A stretch of 64,000 nt of DNA from contig JAHBTN010000007.1 in NCBI GenBank assembly GCA_019638575.1, positions 1 through 64,000 of the forward strand, given 5' to 3'. The notes under the pieces were generated by a model. It saw only the letters and a program-made list of their open reading frames with translations, was not told the origin of the DNA and made no database searches. Below are positions 1 through 9,887 of this stretch, in pieces (position 1 is the stretch's first letter; every line of letters begins with the position of its first letter). The position numbers were made by a program, and so were the translations under genes. This stretch comes from Ferruginibacter sp. GTDB lineage: Bacteria; Bacteroidota; Bacteroidia; Chitinophagales; Chitinophagaceae.

Positions 1-2289
1 CTAAATGGAAATATTAACGGGCAGGAATTCTGGGCCGGTAATACGCCACCCCCGGTCGGCTTCGCTTTAACACAGGCTATCCCTGAAATTGAAACCTACA
101 CCCGGTTATATAAACCGAATGACGTTGTTGTCCGAAATGAAGAGAATGGAACCATTAAAACATTTACAGAAAAAAATGTACTTGCCGTTGATTCAAATTT
201 CCTGCAAGTGTTTGATTTCGGAATATTAGAAGGTAATGGCAATACGGCATTGATGAAAAACGGATCTGTTGTAATTACTGAAAATATTGCTAAAAAATAT
301 TTTGGTAATATAAAAGCTATTGGACAAACATTGTTAATAGGTCAAAACAATAAACCATTTGTCGTTACAGCTGTAACAAGAAATGTACCTCCTCAATCAT
401 CCATTCAATTCGATATACTGACACCGGTTGCTGATTACCCTGTCATAAAACAATTCAGTTGGAGCTGGGTTTGGCAACAAATGATCTGTTATGTAAAACT
501 AAAGAACAATATTTCTACTGATGCAGCAAATATTAGAGCAATTGAATCAAAATTTCCTGCCGTAGTCAGGGTGCAGGCAGCAAGCGCCTTCAAACGTATC
601 GGTAACCCATTTGATGAGTTTATTAAAAATGGAGGCAAATGGAACTTTCATTTGATGCCATTCACTGATGTTCATCTCCGGTCATCAAAAGTAAGTATCC
701 CCTGGATCAGCCACATCAGCAATATCAAATACATTTACATTTTCGGCAGCATTGCATTATTCATTATCTTTTTGGCATGTGTCAACTTTATGAATCTTTC
801 TACAGCCAGAGCGGCAAACAGGGGAAAAGAAGTTGGTATCCGCAAAGTTGCAGGTTCTACCCGGGCACAATTAGTCCGGCAGTTTCTTTCCGAGTCATTT
901 TTATATAGTATCATTTCATCAATATTTGCAGTTGTATTAGTTACTCTTTTACTAAAACCATTTTCAGTAATCATAGATGAGCCGGTTAGTTTTCAGTCAG
1001 CCTTTACGCCCAACATTTGTTTCGCATTAATTGGTTTGACTTTAATTGTAGGGTTGCTTGCAGGTATTTATCCTGCTCTTTATCTCACCTCTTTCAAACC
1101 AGTATTAGTTTTAAAAGGAAATCATTCCTTTTCATCCTGGGGGAAAACTTTGTTATTGCGGAATAGCCTTGTAGTTTTTCAGTTTGTTATTTCTACCATA
1201 ATGATAATTGGAACCCTGGTAGTATTAAAGCAATTAAAATTTTTCCGGGACACAGATCTCGGATTCAATAAAGAAAATGTGATTGTCATTTCCGGCTCAA
1301 ACAGGCTGGGAAAGAGTGAAGAGAGTTTCAGGCAAACGGTAATTCAAATTCCCGGAGTTATCAATGCAGGAATTACAACAGGGATACCTTCAGGATCTTA
1401 TTTCGGAGACAGCTATCAGCCGCAACCCGAATCTGTGAATACAACAAAAGAACTTAATTTATTTTCCTACATGGTAAGTGATGATTTCATTCCCACGCTT
1501 GGTATAAAACTGCTTGAGGGAAGAAATTTTTCAAAAGATTTCAACGATTCTGCTTCTGTAATTCTGAATGAAGAAGCAGTAAAGCAAATAGGATGGAAAC
1601 ATCCTATTGGAAAATGGCTCGACTACCCAGGAGGTAATATGACAAGATTTAAAGTAGTGGGTGTTGTTAAAAACTTCAATGTAGAATCGCTCCGTTCAGA
1701 GATGTCAGCCTTTGCTCTGTTCCATACTTCTTCCAAAACTTATGATCTTGGCAATTCGGATATTGTGGTAAAGATCAAACCTGACAATCCTGCTGCAACA
1801 CTGACTCAAATAAAAAATAAGTGGAAAGAATTTTCAAGTAGTGAGCCTTATGATTTTAATTTTCTCGATGCCCAGGTAGATTCACAATATCGTACAGAGC
1901 AAAGATTCGGAAGCATTTTCGGTTTATTTGCTGCACTATCCATTTTTATTGCATGCCTGGGATTATTTGGATTATGTACGTACGTGGTAGAACGCAGAAA
2001 AAAGGAAATTGGTATTCGCAAGGTATTAGGGGCTACCGTCGAAAGTGTAGTTTCGCTAATCTCTAAAGATTTTTTGAAGCTCACCATTCTTGCTGTCATT
2101 ATAGCTTTTCCTATAGCCTGGTGGATAATGACTAAATGGCTTGAGGATTTTGCTTATCGTATCCATATTGAATGGACAGTTTTTATAATGGCAGCTTTAT
2201 ATATAGGAGTAATTACATTATTTTCTATAAGCTACCAGGCAATAAAAGCCGGCTTAAATAATCCTGCTAAAAATTTAAAATCAGAATAA
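1..2289 (+). CDS. ABC transporter permease 1 (MacB/FtsX family), 5' end cut off
   Basis: Inner-membrane permease of the Bacteroidota-type double-FtsX family: an N-terminal membrane anchor, a periplasmic MacB-type core domain, a first FtsX block, a central helix, a second periplasmic domain and a C-terminal FtsX block. The frame is open from base 1, so the start and first transmembrane helix (about 40-50 residues by comparison with the next genes) lie outside the window. The first FtsX block starts near base 724 and is followed by EVGIRKVAGSTRAQL; the second is near 1909 with EIGIRKVLGATVESV. The C-terminus is NPAKNLKSE, whereas the other seven paralogues end NPVKSLRTE. Only 17 bases separate it from permease 2. 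Substrate unknown; this family includes lipoprotein, peptide and macrolide exporters. Confidence 0.93.
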   Translation, partial: LNGNINGQEFWAGNTPPPVGFALTQAIPEIETYTRLYKPNDVVVRNEENGTIKTFTEKNVLAVDSNFLQVFDFGILEGNGNTALMKNGSVVITENIAKKYFGNIKAIGQTLLIGQNNKPFVVTAVTRNVPPQSSIQFDILTPVADYPVIKQFSWSWVWQQMICYVKLKNNISTDAANIRAIESKFPAVVRVQAASAFKRIGNPFDEFIKNGGKWNFHLMPFTDVHLRSSKVSIPWISHISNIKYIYIFGSIALFIIFLACVNFMNLSTARAANRGKEVGIRKVAGSTRAQLVRQFLSESFLYSIISSIFAVVLVTLLLKPFSVIIDEPVSFQSAFTPNICFALIGLTLIVGLLAGIYPALYLTSFKPVLVLKGNHSFSSWGKTLLLRNSLVVFQFVISTIMIIGTLVVLKQLKFFRDTDLGFNKENVIVISGSNRLGKSEESFRQTVIQIPGVINAGITTGIPSGSYFGDSYQPQPESVNTTKELNLFSYMVSDDFIPTLGIKLLEGRNFSKDFNDSASVILNEEAVKQIGWKHPIGKWLDYPGGNMTRFKVVGVVKNFNVESLRSEMSAFALFHTSSKTYDLGNSDIVVKIKPDNPAATLTQIKNKWKEFSSSEPYDFNFLDAQVDSQYRTEQRFGSIFGLFAALSIFIACLGLFGLCTYVVERRKKEIGIRKVLGATVESVVSLISKDFLKLTILAVIIAFPIAWWIMTKWLEDFAYRIHIEWTVFIMAALYIGVITLFSISYQAIKAGLNNPAKNLKSE

Positions 2290-2306
2290 AATCCAAAATC
2301 GTAAAT

Positions 2307-4730
2307 ATGTTTAAAAATTATTTCAAAATTGCATTAAGAAACCTAACAAGGCATAAAGGATATACCGCCATTAATATTACAGGGCTGGCTGTAGGTATAG
2401 CTGCCTGCCTGTTGTTATTTCTTGTAATCCGTTACGAATTGGGGTACGATAAATTTCAACCCAATTACAATAAAATATACCATGTGGTAACGCAGGATAA
2501 GTATGATGCAGGTGTAACTTATAACAGCGGTTTGCCTGTGCCTGCACTGGAAGCCTTGCGCCTGCAGATTCCCAATGTTCAGTTTGCAGGTATCAGCTCT
2601 ATTTATGGCAGCCAGGTAACAGTAGAAGAAGCAGGTAAAGAGAATGCTGCCAATAAAAAATTCATAGAACCAACAGGAATGTTTTTTTGTGAGCCGCAGT
2701 TTTTTCAATTGTTCAGCTACAAATGGCTTGCCGGCAATGCGGCCGTTTTAAAAGACCCCAATATGGTAGTTCTTACAAAAAAAATGGCTGACAAATATTT
2801 TGATAACTGGAAAGATGCTATTGGAAGATTTATCAGGCTGGATAATGCCATCACTTTGAAAGTGGCTGGTATCATGGATGATATAAAAGAGCATACCGAT
2901 TTTCCCTTGGGCGTGGTAATCTCTTATGCAACACTTAAGAAAAACGGGGCGCCTTATAATTATTATGCCGATAACTGGAACACCACTTCAAGCAACTACC
3001 AGGTATTTGCCCTGCTGCAGGATAAGAACGCTGTTGCCGGTATAAACAATCAGTTGATAAGTTTTTGTAAAGAACATTATCCACAAAGGGGAGCAGGCTC
3101 ATCAGTTAAAACACATTTCCTGGAACCATTGAGTAACCTGCATTTCGACAGCCGGTTTAGTACATTTGGCGATCATCAAACAAGCAAATCCACTTTGTGG
3201 ACACTGTCGCTTATCGGCATCTTCATCATCATCATGGCTTGCATCAATTTTATAAACCTGTCAACCGCACAGGCTGTAGGCAGAAGCAAGGAAGTGGGGA
3301 TAAGGAAAGTTTTAGGAAGTAACCGCAAACAACTGTTCCTGCAAGTGATGGGCGAAACAGGTTTGGTAGTAAGCACTGCAGCTATTGCTGCCATCATCAT
3401 CGCAGTGGCCTGCCTTCCTTTTATAAAAAATGTGGCATTAATAAACGAACCATTGAGTTTGCTGAATGTGCAAACAATCTTATTCCTGCTTACAGTTATA
3501 GTATTAGTAACATTGTTTTCAGGCTTATATCCTTCGCTGATACTTTCAGGATTTAAACCGGCGCTTGCGCTTAAGAATAAAATCACCTCTGCAAAAGTTG
3601 GCGGTATATCTTTAAGAAGAGGATTGGTGGTAACGCAGTTTGCCATTTCGCAGGTACTCATCATTGGCACAATCGTAGCCGTTAGCCAAATGAGTTTTGT
3701 AAAGAATGCCGACCTTGGATACAATAAGGATGCGGTGCTTTTGTTGTCGGCAACAGCCGATAGCAGCGTGCAGGCAAAACACGGCGCCTTAAAACAAAAA
3801 TTGCTGCAAACACCGGGTGTGGTATCGGTAAGTTTTAATACAGATGCGCCATCATCAGAAAATATATGGACCACCAATTTTGCTTTCGATCATCGTGATG
3901 ATGAAAAATTCCAGGTGCAGTTGAAATTTGCAGATGAAGATTATTTTAAAACATTTGGCCTTACATTACTTGCGGGCAGGGGATATGATAAAAGCGATAC
4001 GGCAAAAGAATTGGTGATTAATGAAACGCTGGTAAAAAAACTGGGCTTAAAAAATCCACAAGATGCTATTGGTAAAGATATACGTACCGGCAGAAGTGCA
4101 TGGAAACAAGTGGTTGGTGTGGTAAAAGATTTTAAAACAAGTTCTTTAAAGGAAAGCGTTCCGCCATTGATTATAGCCGAAGCCAGCAAGTATTATTCTG
4201 TTACGGCTATAAAACTTCGCACTTCAAATATTTCAAAAGCACAAACAGATATACAGGCTGCATGGAATGAATTTAACCCGGCATTTGCTTATTCAAGCAC
4301 TTTCCTTGATGAAAACATCACTAAATTTTATCAGCAGGAAAACCAATTGTCGCTGCTATATAAAATATTTGCAGCTTTAGCAATACTTATTTCAAGTCTT
4401 GGTTTATATGGGCTGGTATCTTTCATGGCAGTGCAAAAAACAAAGGAAGTTGGAATTAGAAAAGTATTAGGCGCTTCATCAGCCAATATTGTATTCCTTT
4501 TTTCAAAAGAGTTCACCATCCTGATTACAATTGCATTTTTGATTGCAGCGCCACTAGCTTATTTTATGATGAACAATTGGCTGCAGGATTTTGCATATCG
4601 AATAAAAATTGGAGCAGGCATTTTTATCATAGCAGTTTTAATTTCTGTTTGTATCGCCTGGATAACAGTTGGGTATAAGGCAATAAAAGCAGCTGTGGCC
4701 AACCCGGTGAAGAGTTTGAGAACGGAGTAA
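2307..4730 (+). CDS. ABC transporter permease 2 (MacB/FtsX family)
   Basis: Complete 807-residue paralogue of permease 1. One helix lies near residues 20-42; the first FtsX block starts near 295, a helix lies near 438-456, and the C-terminal FtsX block starts near 681. The paired motifs EVGIRKVLGSNRKQL and EVGIRKVLGAS follow the first helix of each FtsX block. Its closest relative in the cluster is permease 4: the central segments after the first FtsX block and the C-terminal blocks match almost word for word. That suggests that genes 1-2 and 3-4 derive from duplication of a two-gene unit. A low-complexity spacer follows the stop codon. Confidence 0.94.
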   Translation: MFKNYFKIALRNLTRHKGYTAINITGLAVGIAACLLLFLVIRYELGYDKFQPNYNKIYHVVTQDKYDAGVTYNSGLPVPALEALRLQIPNVQFAGISSIYGSQVTVEEAGKENAANKKFIEPTGMFFCEPQFFQLFSYKWLAGNAAVLKDPNMVVLTKKMADKYFDNWKDAIGRFIRLDNAITLKVAGIMDDIKEHTDFPLGVVISYATLKKNGAPYNYYADNWNTTSSNYQVFALLQDKNAVAGINNQLISFCKEHYPQRGAGSSVKTHFLEPLSNLHFDSRFSTFGDHQTSKSTLWTLSLIGIFIIIMACINFINLSTAQAVGRSKEVGIRKVLGSNRKQLFLQVMGETGLVVSTAAIAAIIIAVACLPFIKNVALINEPLSLLNVQTILFLLTVIVLVTLFSGLYPSLILSGFKPALALKNKITSAKVGGISLRRGLVVTQFAISQVLIIGTIVAVSQMSFVKNADLGYNKDAVLLLSATADSSVQAKHGALKQKLLQTPGVVSVSFNTDAPSSENIWTTNFAFDHRDDEKFQVQLKFADEDYFKTFGLTLLAGRGYDKSDTAKELVINETLVKKLGLKNPQDAIGKDIRTGRSAWKQVVGVVKDFKTSSLKESVPPLIIAEASKYYSVTAIKLRTSNISKAQTDIQAAWNEFNPAFAYSSTFLDENITKFYQQENQLSLLYKIFAALAILISSLGLYGLVSFMAVQKTKEVGIRKVLGASSANIVFLFSKEFTILITIAFLIAAPLAYFMMNNWLQDFAYRIKIGAGIFIIAVLISVCIAWITVGYKAIKAAVANPVKSLRTE

Positions 4731-4932
4731 TAAATATGTTAAATGATGAATGTTAAATGTTGAATGAAAGATTTATGTAAAAAGTCAAAAAGCAAAAGTC
4801 AAAAGTCAAAATAGAGTTATGAAATATGAGTTATAAGTTATGAGTGTTTGGTTACTTGGATTTCATTCAACATTCATAATTCAGCATTCAAAATTCATAA
4901 TTCAAAATTGATAATTCAGAATCCAAAAAGTG
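4731..4932 (+). repeat. Intergenic low-complexity spacer S1
   Basis: Gap of about 200 bases with no plausible gene. The first half is built of ATGAATGTTAAATG-, AAGTCAAAAG- and GAGTTATGA-like words, the second half of CATTCAACATTC- and ATTCATAATTC-like words, which are near reverse complements of the first. A CTTGGATTTCATTC-like core sits in the middle and recurs in S2, S5 and S6. A transcript could fold into a long imperfect AU-rich hairpin. Function unknown. Confidence 0.75.
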
Positions 4933-7296
4933 ATGATAAAAAATTTTTTCAAAATAACGTTTCGTAACCTGATGCGAAAAAAAGTATTTTCTTCCATCAA
5001 TATACTTGGGTTAAGTATCGGCATGGCAAGTGCTTTACTTATTTTATTATGGGTACAAAATGAATTGAGTTACGACCGGTTTTATACTAATACAAACAGG
5101 CTGTATCAAATGTACAACCGGGATAAGTTTGAAGGCGAAATGCATTCCTGGGGTATCACACCTGTACCAATGGCAACGGCATTAAAAAAAGATTATCCCG
5201 AGGTGGAGGATGTTACCAGGTACAGTAATATTACTTTCCTGGTTAGTTATGCTGATAAACGTTTTAACCTGCGTGGCGCTTTTGCCGACAGCAGTTTCCT
5301 GCAAATGTTTAGTTTGCCATTAATGCAAGGAAATACGGCCAACTGTTTAAATTCAGATTATGATATTGTACTTACACAAAAGATGGCCATTAAATTATTT
5401 GGAAATGAAAATGCCATCGGGAAAACTGTATTGATTGATAGTGTTGAAAATTTTACTGTATCGGCCGTGCTTAAAGATTTACCCAACAACACTTCCTTTG
5501 ACTTTGAATACCTGCTGCCCTGGTCATTTAGAAAAAAACTTGGATGGGATAATGACAACTGGGCAAGTAATGATGTAAATACATTTGTGTTACTTAAACC
5601 TGGTGCATCGCAAGCTGTATTTGATAAAAAGGTTGAAAATATTACCAGGAGCCATTCTAAAGAAACAACATTGGTTTTTTCGCACCCACTTAGCAGGTTG
5701 CATCTTTATTCAAAAGACGACAATGGAAAATTGGTAGGTGGGCAAATTGAAACAGTAAGGCTGTTTACTATCATCGCCATTCTAATTTTGCTTATTGCCT
5801 GTATCAATTTTATGAATCTTTCAACAGCACAAAGTGAAAAGCGTGCAAAAGAAGTAGGTATAAGAAAAACAGCAGGTGCCGGGCGCAGAGGATTGGTATT
5901 TCAATTTATTGGCGAAAGCATATTCATTGCCGGTATTGCATATTTAATAGGTTTGTTTTTTGTAGAACTAAGCCTTCCTGCATTTAACAGTTTAACAGGC
6001 AAAGAGCTATTTATTGATTATACAAGCTCTATATTTTGGCTGTTTTCATTGGTATTCATTTTTATTACAGGGTTAATTGCAGGATGCTACCCGGCATTTT
6101 ACCTTTCTTCTTTTACACCTGTAAAAGTATTAAAAGGCAGTTTCAAAAAAACAAATGCATTGGTTACACCACGAAAAGTGTTAGTGGTACTGCAGTTCTC
6201 AATTGCTATCATACTTATCATCAGCACCATCATAGTAAGCCAGCAAATAAAATTTGCACAAGACCGTGATACCGGCTACGACAGGAACAGCCTTGTTTTC
6301 ACATTTGTGCAGGGCGATGCAGATAAAAACTATCAGCTTATCAGGCAGGAACTTTTAAGTAGTGGTGCGGCAGTATCTGTTTCAAGGTCTTCAAACCCTA
6401 TTACACGAAGAAGAGGCGACAGTTGGGGTTTTTCGTGGGATGGAAGTACCGAGGCAGATAAGAAAACTGATTTTGTAAGAATGGGCACCGATGCTGGTTT
6501 TATAAAAACAATGGGAGTTGAATTGTTGCAGGGCAGGGATATTGACATTTACAATTTTCCAACCGACAGCACGGCTATACTGTTAAACGAGTCGGCGGTA
6601 AAAGCCATGCATGTAAAAGACCCAATGGGTATGATTGTAAAAAATTTTGGTGATATGCAGTTTCATGTGGTAGGTATAGTGAAGGATTTTATATTGGAAT
6701 CGCCATTTGAAAAAAAGATAAACCCTATCATCGTCTTTGGCCCTTCGGTTGATTTTTTACAGGTTATACATTTTAAACTAAACCCCTTACAAAGTACATC
6801 AAAGAATATTGCCCAGGCCGAATCGATATTTAAAAAATACAATCCACAAATGCCTTTTGAGTATTTTTTTGTAGATGAATCGTATGCTAAAAAATTCAAG
6901 GCACAGCAACGTACAGGAAATTTATCAGCATTGTTTGCAGGCTTGTCGATTTTTATTTCATGCCTGGGCTTGTTTGGTCTTGCTATGTATATGGCCGAAA
7001 GCCGCATAAAAGAGATAGGTGTACGTAAAGTATTGGGTGCAAGTGTTACCGGCATTGCTTCCTTATTATCAAAAGATTTTTTAAAGTTGGTTTTGATTGC
7101 ATTTTTGATTGCATCGCCTATAGCATGGTTTGCCATGAACAAATGGCTACAGGGATACACTTATCGTGTAGAAATACAATGGTGGGTATTTGTTTCAGCC
7201 GGAATCCTGTCGGTACTTATTGCCTTTATTACAGTAAGTTACCAGGCTGTAAAGGCTGCCATGTCTAACCCGGTAAAAAGTTTAAGAACGGAATAA
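4933..7296 (+). CDS. ABC transporter permease 3 (MacB/FtsX family)
   Basis: A 787-residue paralogue. A GTG at 4930 is immediately followed by ATG at 4933; ATG is chosen because it gives MIKNFF, matching the MIKNYF/MFKNYF starts of the paralogues. The first FtsX block starts near residue 274 with motif EVGIRKTAGAGRRGL. The A-G variant of this motif is shared only with permease 1, which supports a 1-2/3-4 pair duplication. The C-terminal block starts near 663 with EIGVRKVLGAS. It ends only 10 bases before permease 4, without the spacer found elsewhere in the cluster. Confidence 0.93.
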   Translation: MIKNFFKITFRNLMRKKVFSSINILGLSIGMASALLILLWVQNELSYDRFYTNTNRLYQMYNRDKFEGEMHSWGITPVPMATALKKDYPEVEDVTRYSNITFLVSYADKRFNLRGAFADSSFLQMFSLPLMQGNTANCLNSDYDIVLTQKMAIKLFGNENAIGKTVLIDSVENFTVSAVLKDLPNNTSFDFEYLLPWSFRKKLGWDNDNWASNDVNTFVLLKPGASQAVFDKKVENITRSHSKETTLVFSHPLSRLHLYSKDDNGKLVGGQIETVRLFTIIAILILLIACINFMNLSTAQSEKRAKEVGIRKTAGAGRRGLVFQFIGESIFIAGIAYLIGLFFVELSLPAFNSLTGKELFIDYTSSIFWLFSLVFIFITGLIAGCYPAFYLSSFTPVKVLKGSFKKTNALVTPRKVLVVLQFSIAIILIISTIIVSQQIKFAQDRDTGYDRNSLVFTFVQGDADKNYQLIRQELLSSGAAVSVSRSSNPITRRRGDSWGFSWDGSTEADKKTDFVRMGTDAGFIKTMGVELLQGRDIDIYNFPTDSTAILLNESAVKAMHVKDPMGMIVKNFGDMQFHVVGIVKDFILESPFEKKINPIIVFGPSVDFLQVIHFKLNPLQSTSKNIAQAESIFKKYNPQMPFEYFFVDESYAKKFKAQQRTGNLSALFAGLSIFISCLGLFGLAMYMAESRIKEIGVRKVLGASVTGIASLLSKDFLKLVLIAFLIASPIAWFAMNKWLQGYTYRVEIQWWVFVSAGILSVLIAFITVSYQAVKAAMSNPVKSLRTE

Positions 7297-7306
7297 AAGT
7301 ATTATT

Positions 7307-9712
7307 ATGATTAAAAACTATTTTATAACTGCATTTAGAAATTTTAAGCGTAATAAAAGTTATACTCTTTTAAATACAATGGGATTAACGGTAGGTATTG
7401 GCGCCTGTTTCTTAATTTTTTTAATTATACAGTTCGAAAGTAGCTTCGATAATTTTCATCCAAAGAAAAATAGTATTTACCGCATTGGCACACAATTTTA
7501 TAACGAAAATGGTTTTGATTATAGTGATGGCGTTAACTTTCCTGTTGCTAATGGAATTCGAAATGATTTTCCGGAGATAAAAGAAGTGGCTTCGATAGTT
7601 AAAGAAGAAGGACAGGTAACTGTTGAAGAAGAAACCGGGCATCTGAAGAAAATGCAGGAAGATAATTTTTATTATGCCGATCCTGAATTTTTTGAAATGT
7701 TTAATTTTGGATGGATAGCTGGAAATGCAAAGACTTCCTTAAATAATCCTAATAATGTAGTTCTTACGCAAGCTACTGCTGAAAGATATTTTGGTAACTG
7801 GAAAAATGCTGTTGGAAAAACAATAAAATATAAAAATAAAGACCTGTATACTGTTACAGGAATTTTAAAGAACCCACCTCAAAATACCGATTTTCCATTA
7901 GCTGTTGTAGCGCCCTATTCGGCTTTACAACATACAAGTAGAAAATCTATGCTTGAAGACTGGGTGAGTATATTTGGTAATACCAATACTTTTGTTGTGT
8001 TACCTGCCACACTTAGTGTTGAAAAATTCAACACACAATTAAAATCGTTTGCAAAAAAACACAAACCTGCAGATTATGCCAATGATAGTTATATAGCACA
8101 ACCTTTATCAGAAGTACACTTCGATGAAAGATTTGGTAATTATAACCACCGTACTTTTAGTCATTCGCTTATTAATGTTTTATGGCTTATAGGGATATTT
8201 CTAATTGTAATTGCTTGTGTAAATTTTATTAATCTTGCTACAGCACAATCGGTTAACAGGTCAAAAGAAGTAGGTGTAAGAAAAGTTTTAGGCAGTGGCC
8301 GTAAACAGCTTGCATGGCAGTTTTTAGGCGAAACAGCAGTGATAGTAATTGTTGCTGTAATATTGGCAATAGCCTTATCAATTTCATTATTACCTTTTTT
8401 AAATAACTTTTTAGGTACTCATATCGGCATACAGGTTTTTAAAAATCCATCAACAATCTTTTTTATAGTCTCTGCTGCTTTATTAGTTACTTTTTTAGCC
8501 GGTATTTACCCTGCTATCATATTATCAGGGTTTAATCCAATAACTGCATTAAAAAGTAAAATAACTGCTAAAATGGTGGGGGGCATCACATTAAGGCGGG
8601 CTTTAGTGGTGTTGCAGTTTGTAATTGCTCAAATCCTCATTATAGGAATGTTTATTGTGGTTAGCCAAATGAATTTGTTTAAGAATACTTACCTTGGTTT
8701 TACTAAAGATAATATTATTAATGTGCCATTATTCAATGATAGTATTAATCTTACAAAAACTGATTACCTGCGTAACCAATTGCTGAGTAACCCTGATATT
8801 AAAAACGTAAGTTTCAGTTATGGCAGCCCTTCTGATAATGGCAACTGGACTAGTGATTTTAAATTTAATCATGCTGCAAAAGCTACCAATTTTAATGCTA
8901 ATCTTAAATATGCCGACCCCGAATATTTTAAAACTTATAACCTTCAATTTGTTGCCGGGCATGCTTATAGCAATAGTGATACAGTAAGGGAATATGTAGT
9001 AAACGAAACATTACTTTTAAAACTAGGTATCACCAATCCGCAAAAGGCTATTGGTAAACAAATTAACTTTTGGGATGAAGATATAGCCAATATTGTAGGT
9101 GTTATTAAAGATTTTAATTCTTATTCTTTAAGCGAGCCAATAGTACCTGTTGTGTTAACAACAAGGAAAGCTGTTTACCGCACAATTAATATTAAAATAA
9201 GGGCTGGATCAGAAAAAACTGTTTTGCCATATATAGAAAAATTATGGTCGGCCACATATCCTGAGAATGTTTACGATTACAAATTCCTTGATGATAAGAT
9301 TGCAAACTTTTATAAACAGGAAAGCAAGTTATCTCAACTATATAAAATTTTTGCCGTCCTGGCTATTTTTATTAGTTGTCTTGGATTGTATGGATTGGTA
9401 TCTTTTATGGCAGTGCAACGTACAAAAGAAATGGGCATCCGTAAAGTGTTAGGCGCATCTGCCCGTAATATTGTATTCCTGCTTTCAAAAGAATTTACAT
9501 TACTTATTGTCATCGCTTTTGCAATTGCTTCTCCCATTGCCTATTTTATAATGAACAAATGGTTGCAAAATTATAGTTACCGTATTCCTATTGGCGCTAC
9601 TATCTTTTTGCTGGCAATCACTTGCTCGGTGGTTATTGCATGGTTAACGGTTGGATATAAGGCAGCAAAAGCGGCTATTGCTAACCCGGTAAAAAGTTTA
9701 AGAACGGAATAA
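7307..9712 (+). CDS. ABC transporter permease 4 (MacB/FtsX family)
   Basis: A 801-residue paralogue, closest to permease 2. FtsX blocks start near residues 289 and 678, with motifs EVGVRKVLGSGRKQL and EMGIRKVLGASARNI. The segment around residues 415-445 (VGG-TLRRALVVLQF) and the C-terminal block follow permease 2 closely. It is more AT-rich at third codon positions than permease 2, so the duplication is not recent. Spacer S2 follows. Confidence 0.93.
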   Translation: MIKNYFITAFRNFKRNKSYTLLNTMGLTVGIGACFLIFLIIQFESSFDNFHPKKNSIYRIGTQFYNENGFDYSDGVNFPVANGIRNDFPEIKEVASIVKEEGQVTVEEETGHLKKMQEDNFYYADPEFFEMFNFGWIAGNAKTSLNNPNNVVLTQATAERYFGNWKNAVGKTIKYKNKDLYTVTGILKNPPQNTDFPLAVVAPYSALQHTSRKSMLEDWVSIFGNTNTFVVLPATLSVEKFNTQLKSFAKKHKPADYANDSYIAQPLSEVHFDERFGNYNHRTFSHSLINVLWLIGIFLIVIACVNFINLATAQSVNRSKEVGVRKVLGSGRKQLAWQFLGETAVIVIVAVILAIALSISLLPFLNNFLGTHIGIQVFKNPSTIFFIVSAALLVTFLAGIYPAIILSGFNPITALKSKITAKMVGGITLRRALVVLQFVIAQILIIGMFIVVSQMNLFKNTYLGFTKDNIINVPLFNDSINLTKTDYLRNQLLSNPDIKNVSFSYGSPSDNGNWTSDFKFNHAAKATNFNANLKYADPEYFKTYNLQFVAGHAYSNSDTVREYVVNETLLLKLGITNPQKAIGKQINFWDEDIANIVGVIKDFNSYSLSEPIVPVVLTTRKAVYRTINIKIRAGSEKTVLPYIEKLWSATYPENVYDYKFLDDKIANFYKQESKLSQLYKIFAVLAIFISCLGLYGLVSFMAVQRTKEMGIRKVLGASARNIVFLLSKEFTLLIVIAFAIASPIAYFIMNKWLQNYSYRIPIGATIFLLAITCSVVIAWLTVGYKAAKAAIANPVKSLRTE

Positions 9713-9887
9713 AACAATATGCTAAATGATGAAGGAAAGGTTTAAATCAAAAGTCAAAAGTAAAAAATAGAATTATGAATTATGAGTTATAAGTTATCAG
9801 TGTTAGGATGCTTGGATTTCATTCAACATTCAACATGTAGCATTCAAATTTCATAATTCAACATTCAACATTCAAAATTCAAATAAA
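9713..9887 (+). repeat. Intergenic low-complexity spacer S2
   Basis: About 175 bases, a relative of S1 and S5. It carries AAAAGTCAAAAGTAAAAA, then ATGAATTATGAGTTATAAG, then the core CTTGGATTTCATTCAACATT, then CATAATTCAACATTC words complementary to the first half. No gene, promoter or terminator with a T-run was identified. Confidence 0.75.

Noticed and set aside
3176-3877. 233-codon open frame on the minus strand inside permease 2
   Set aside because: It lies entirely opposite a well-conserved permease reading frame, with odd composition and no motifs. It is a shadow of codon usage on the other strand.
6663-7160. 165-codon minus-strand frame inside permease 3
   Set aside because: Mirror of the conserved FtsX block; similar shadows occur at the same place in permeases 1, 2, 4, 5 and 7.
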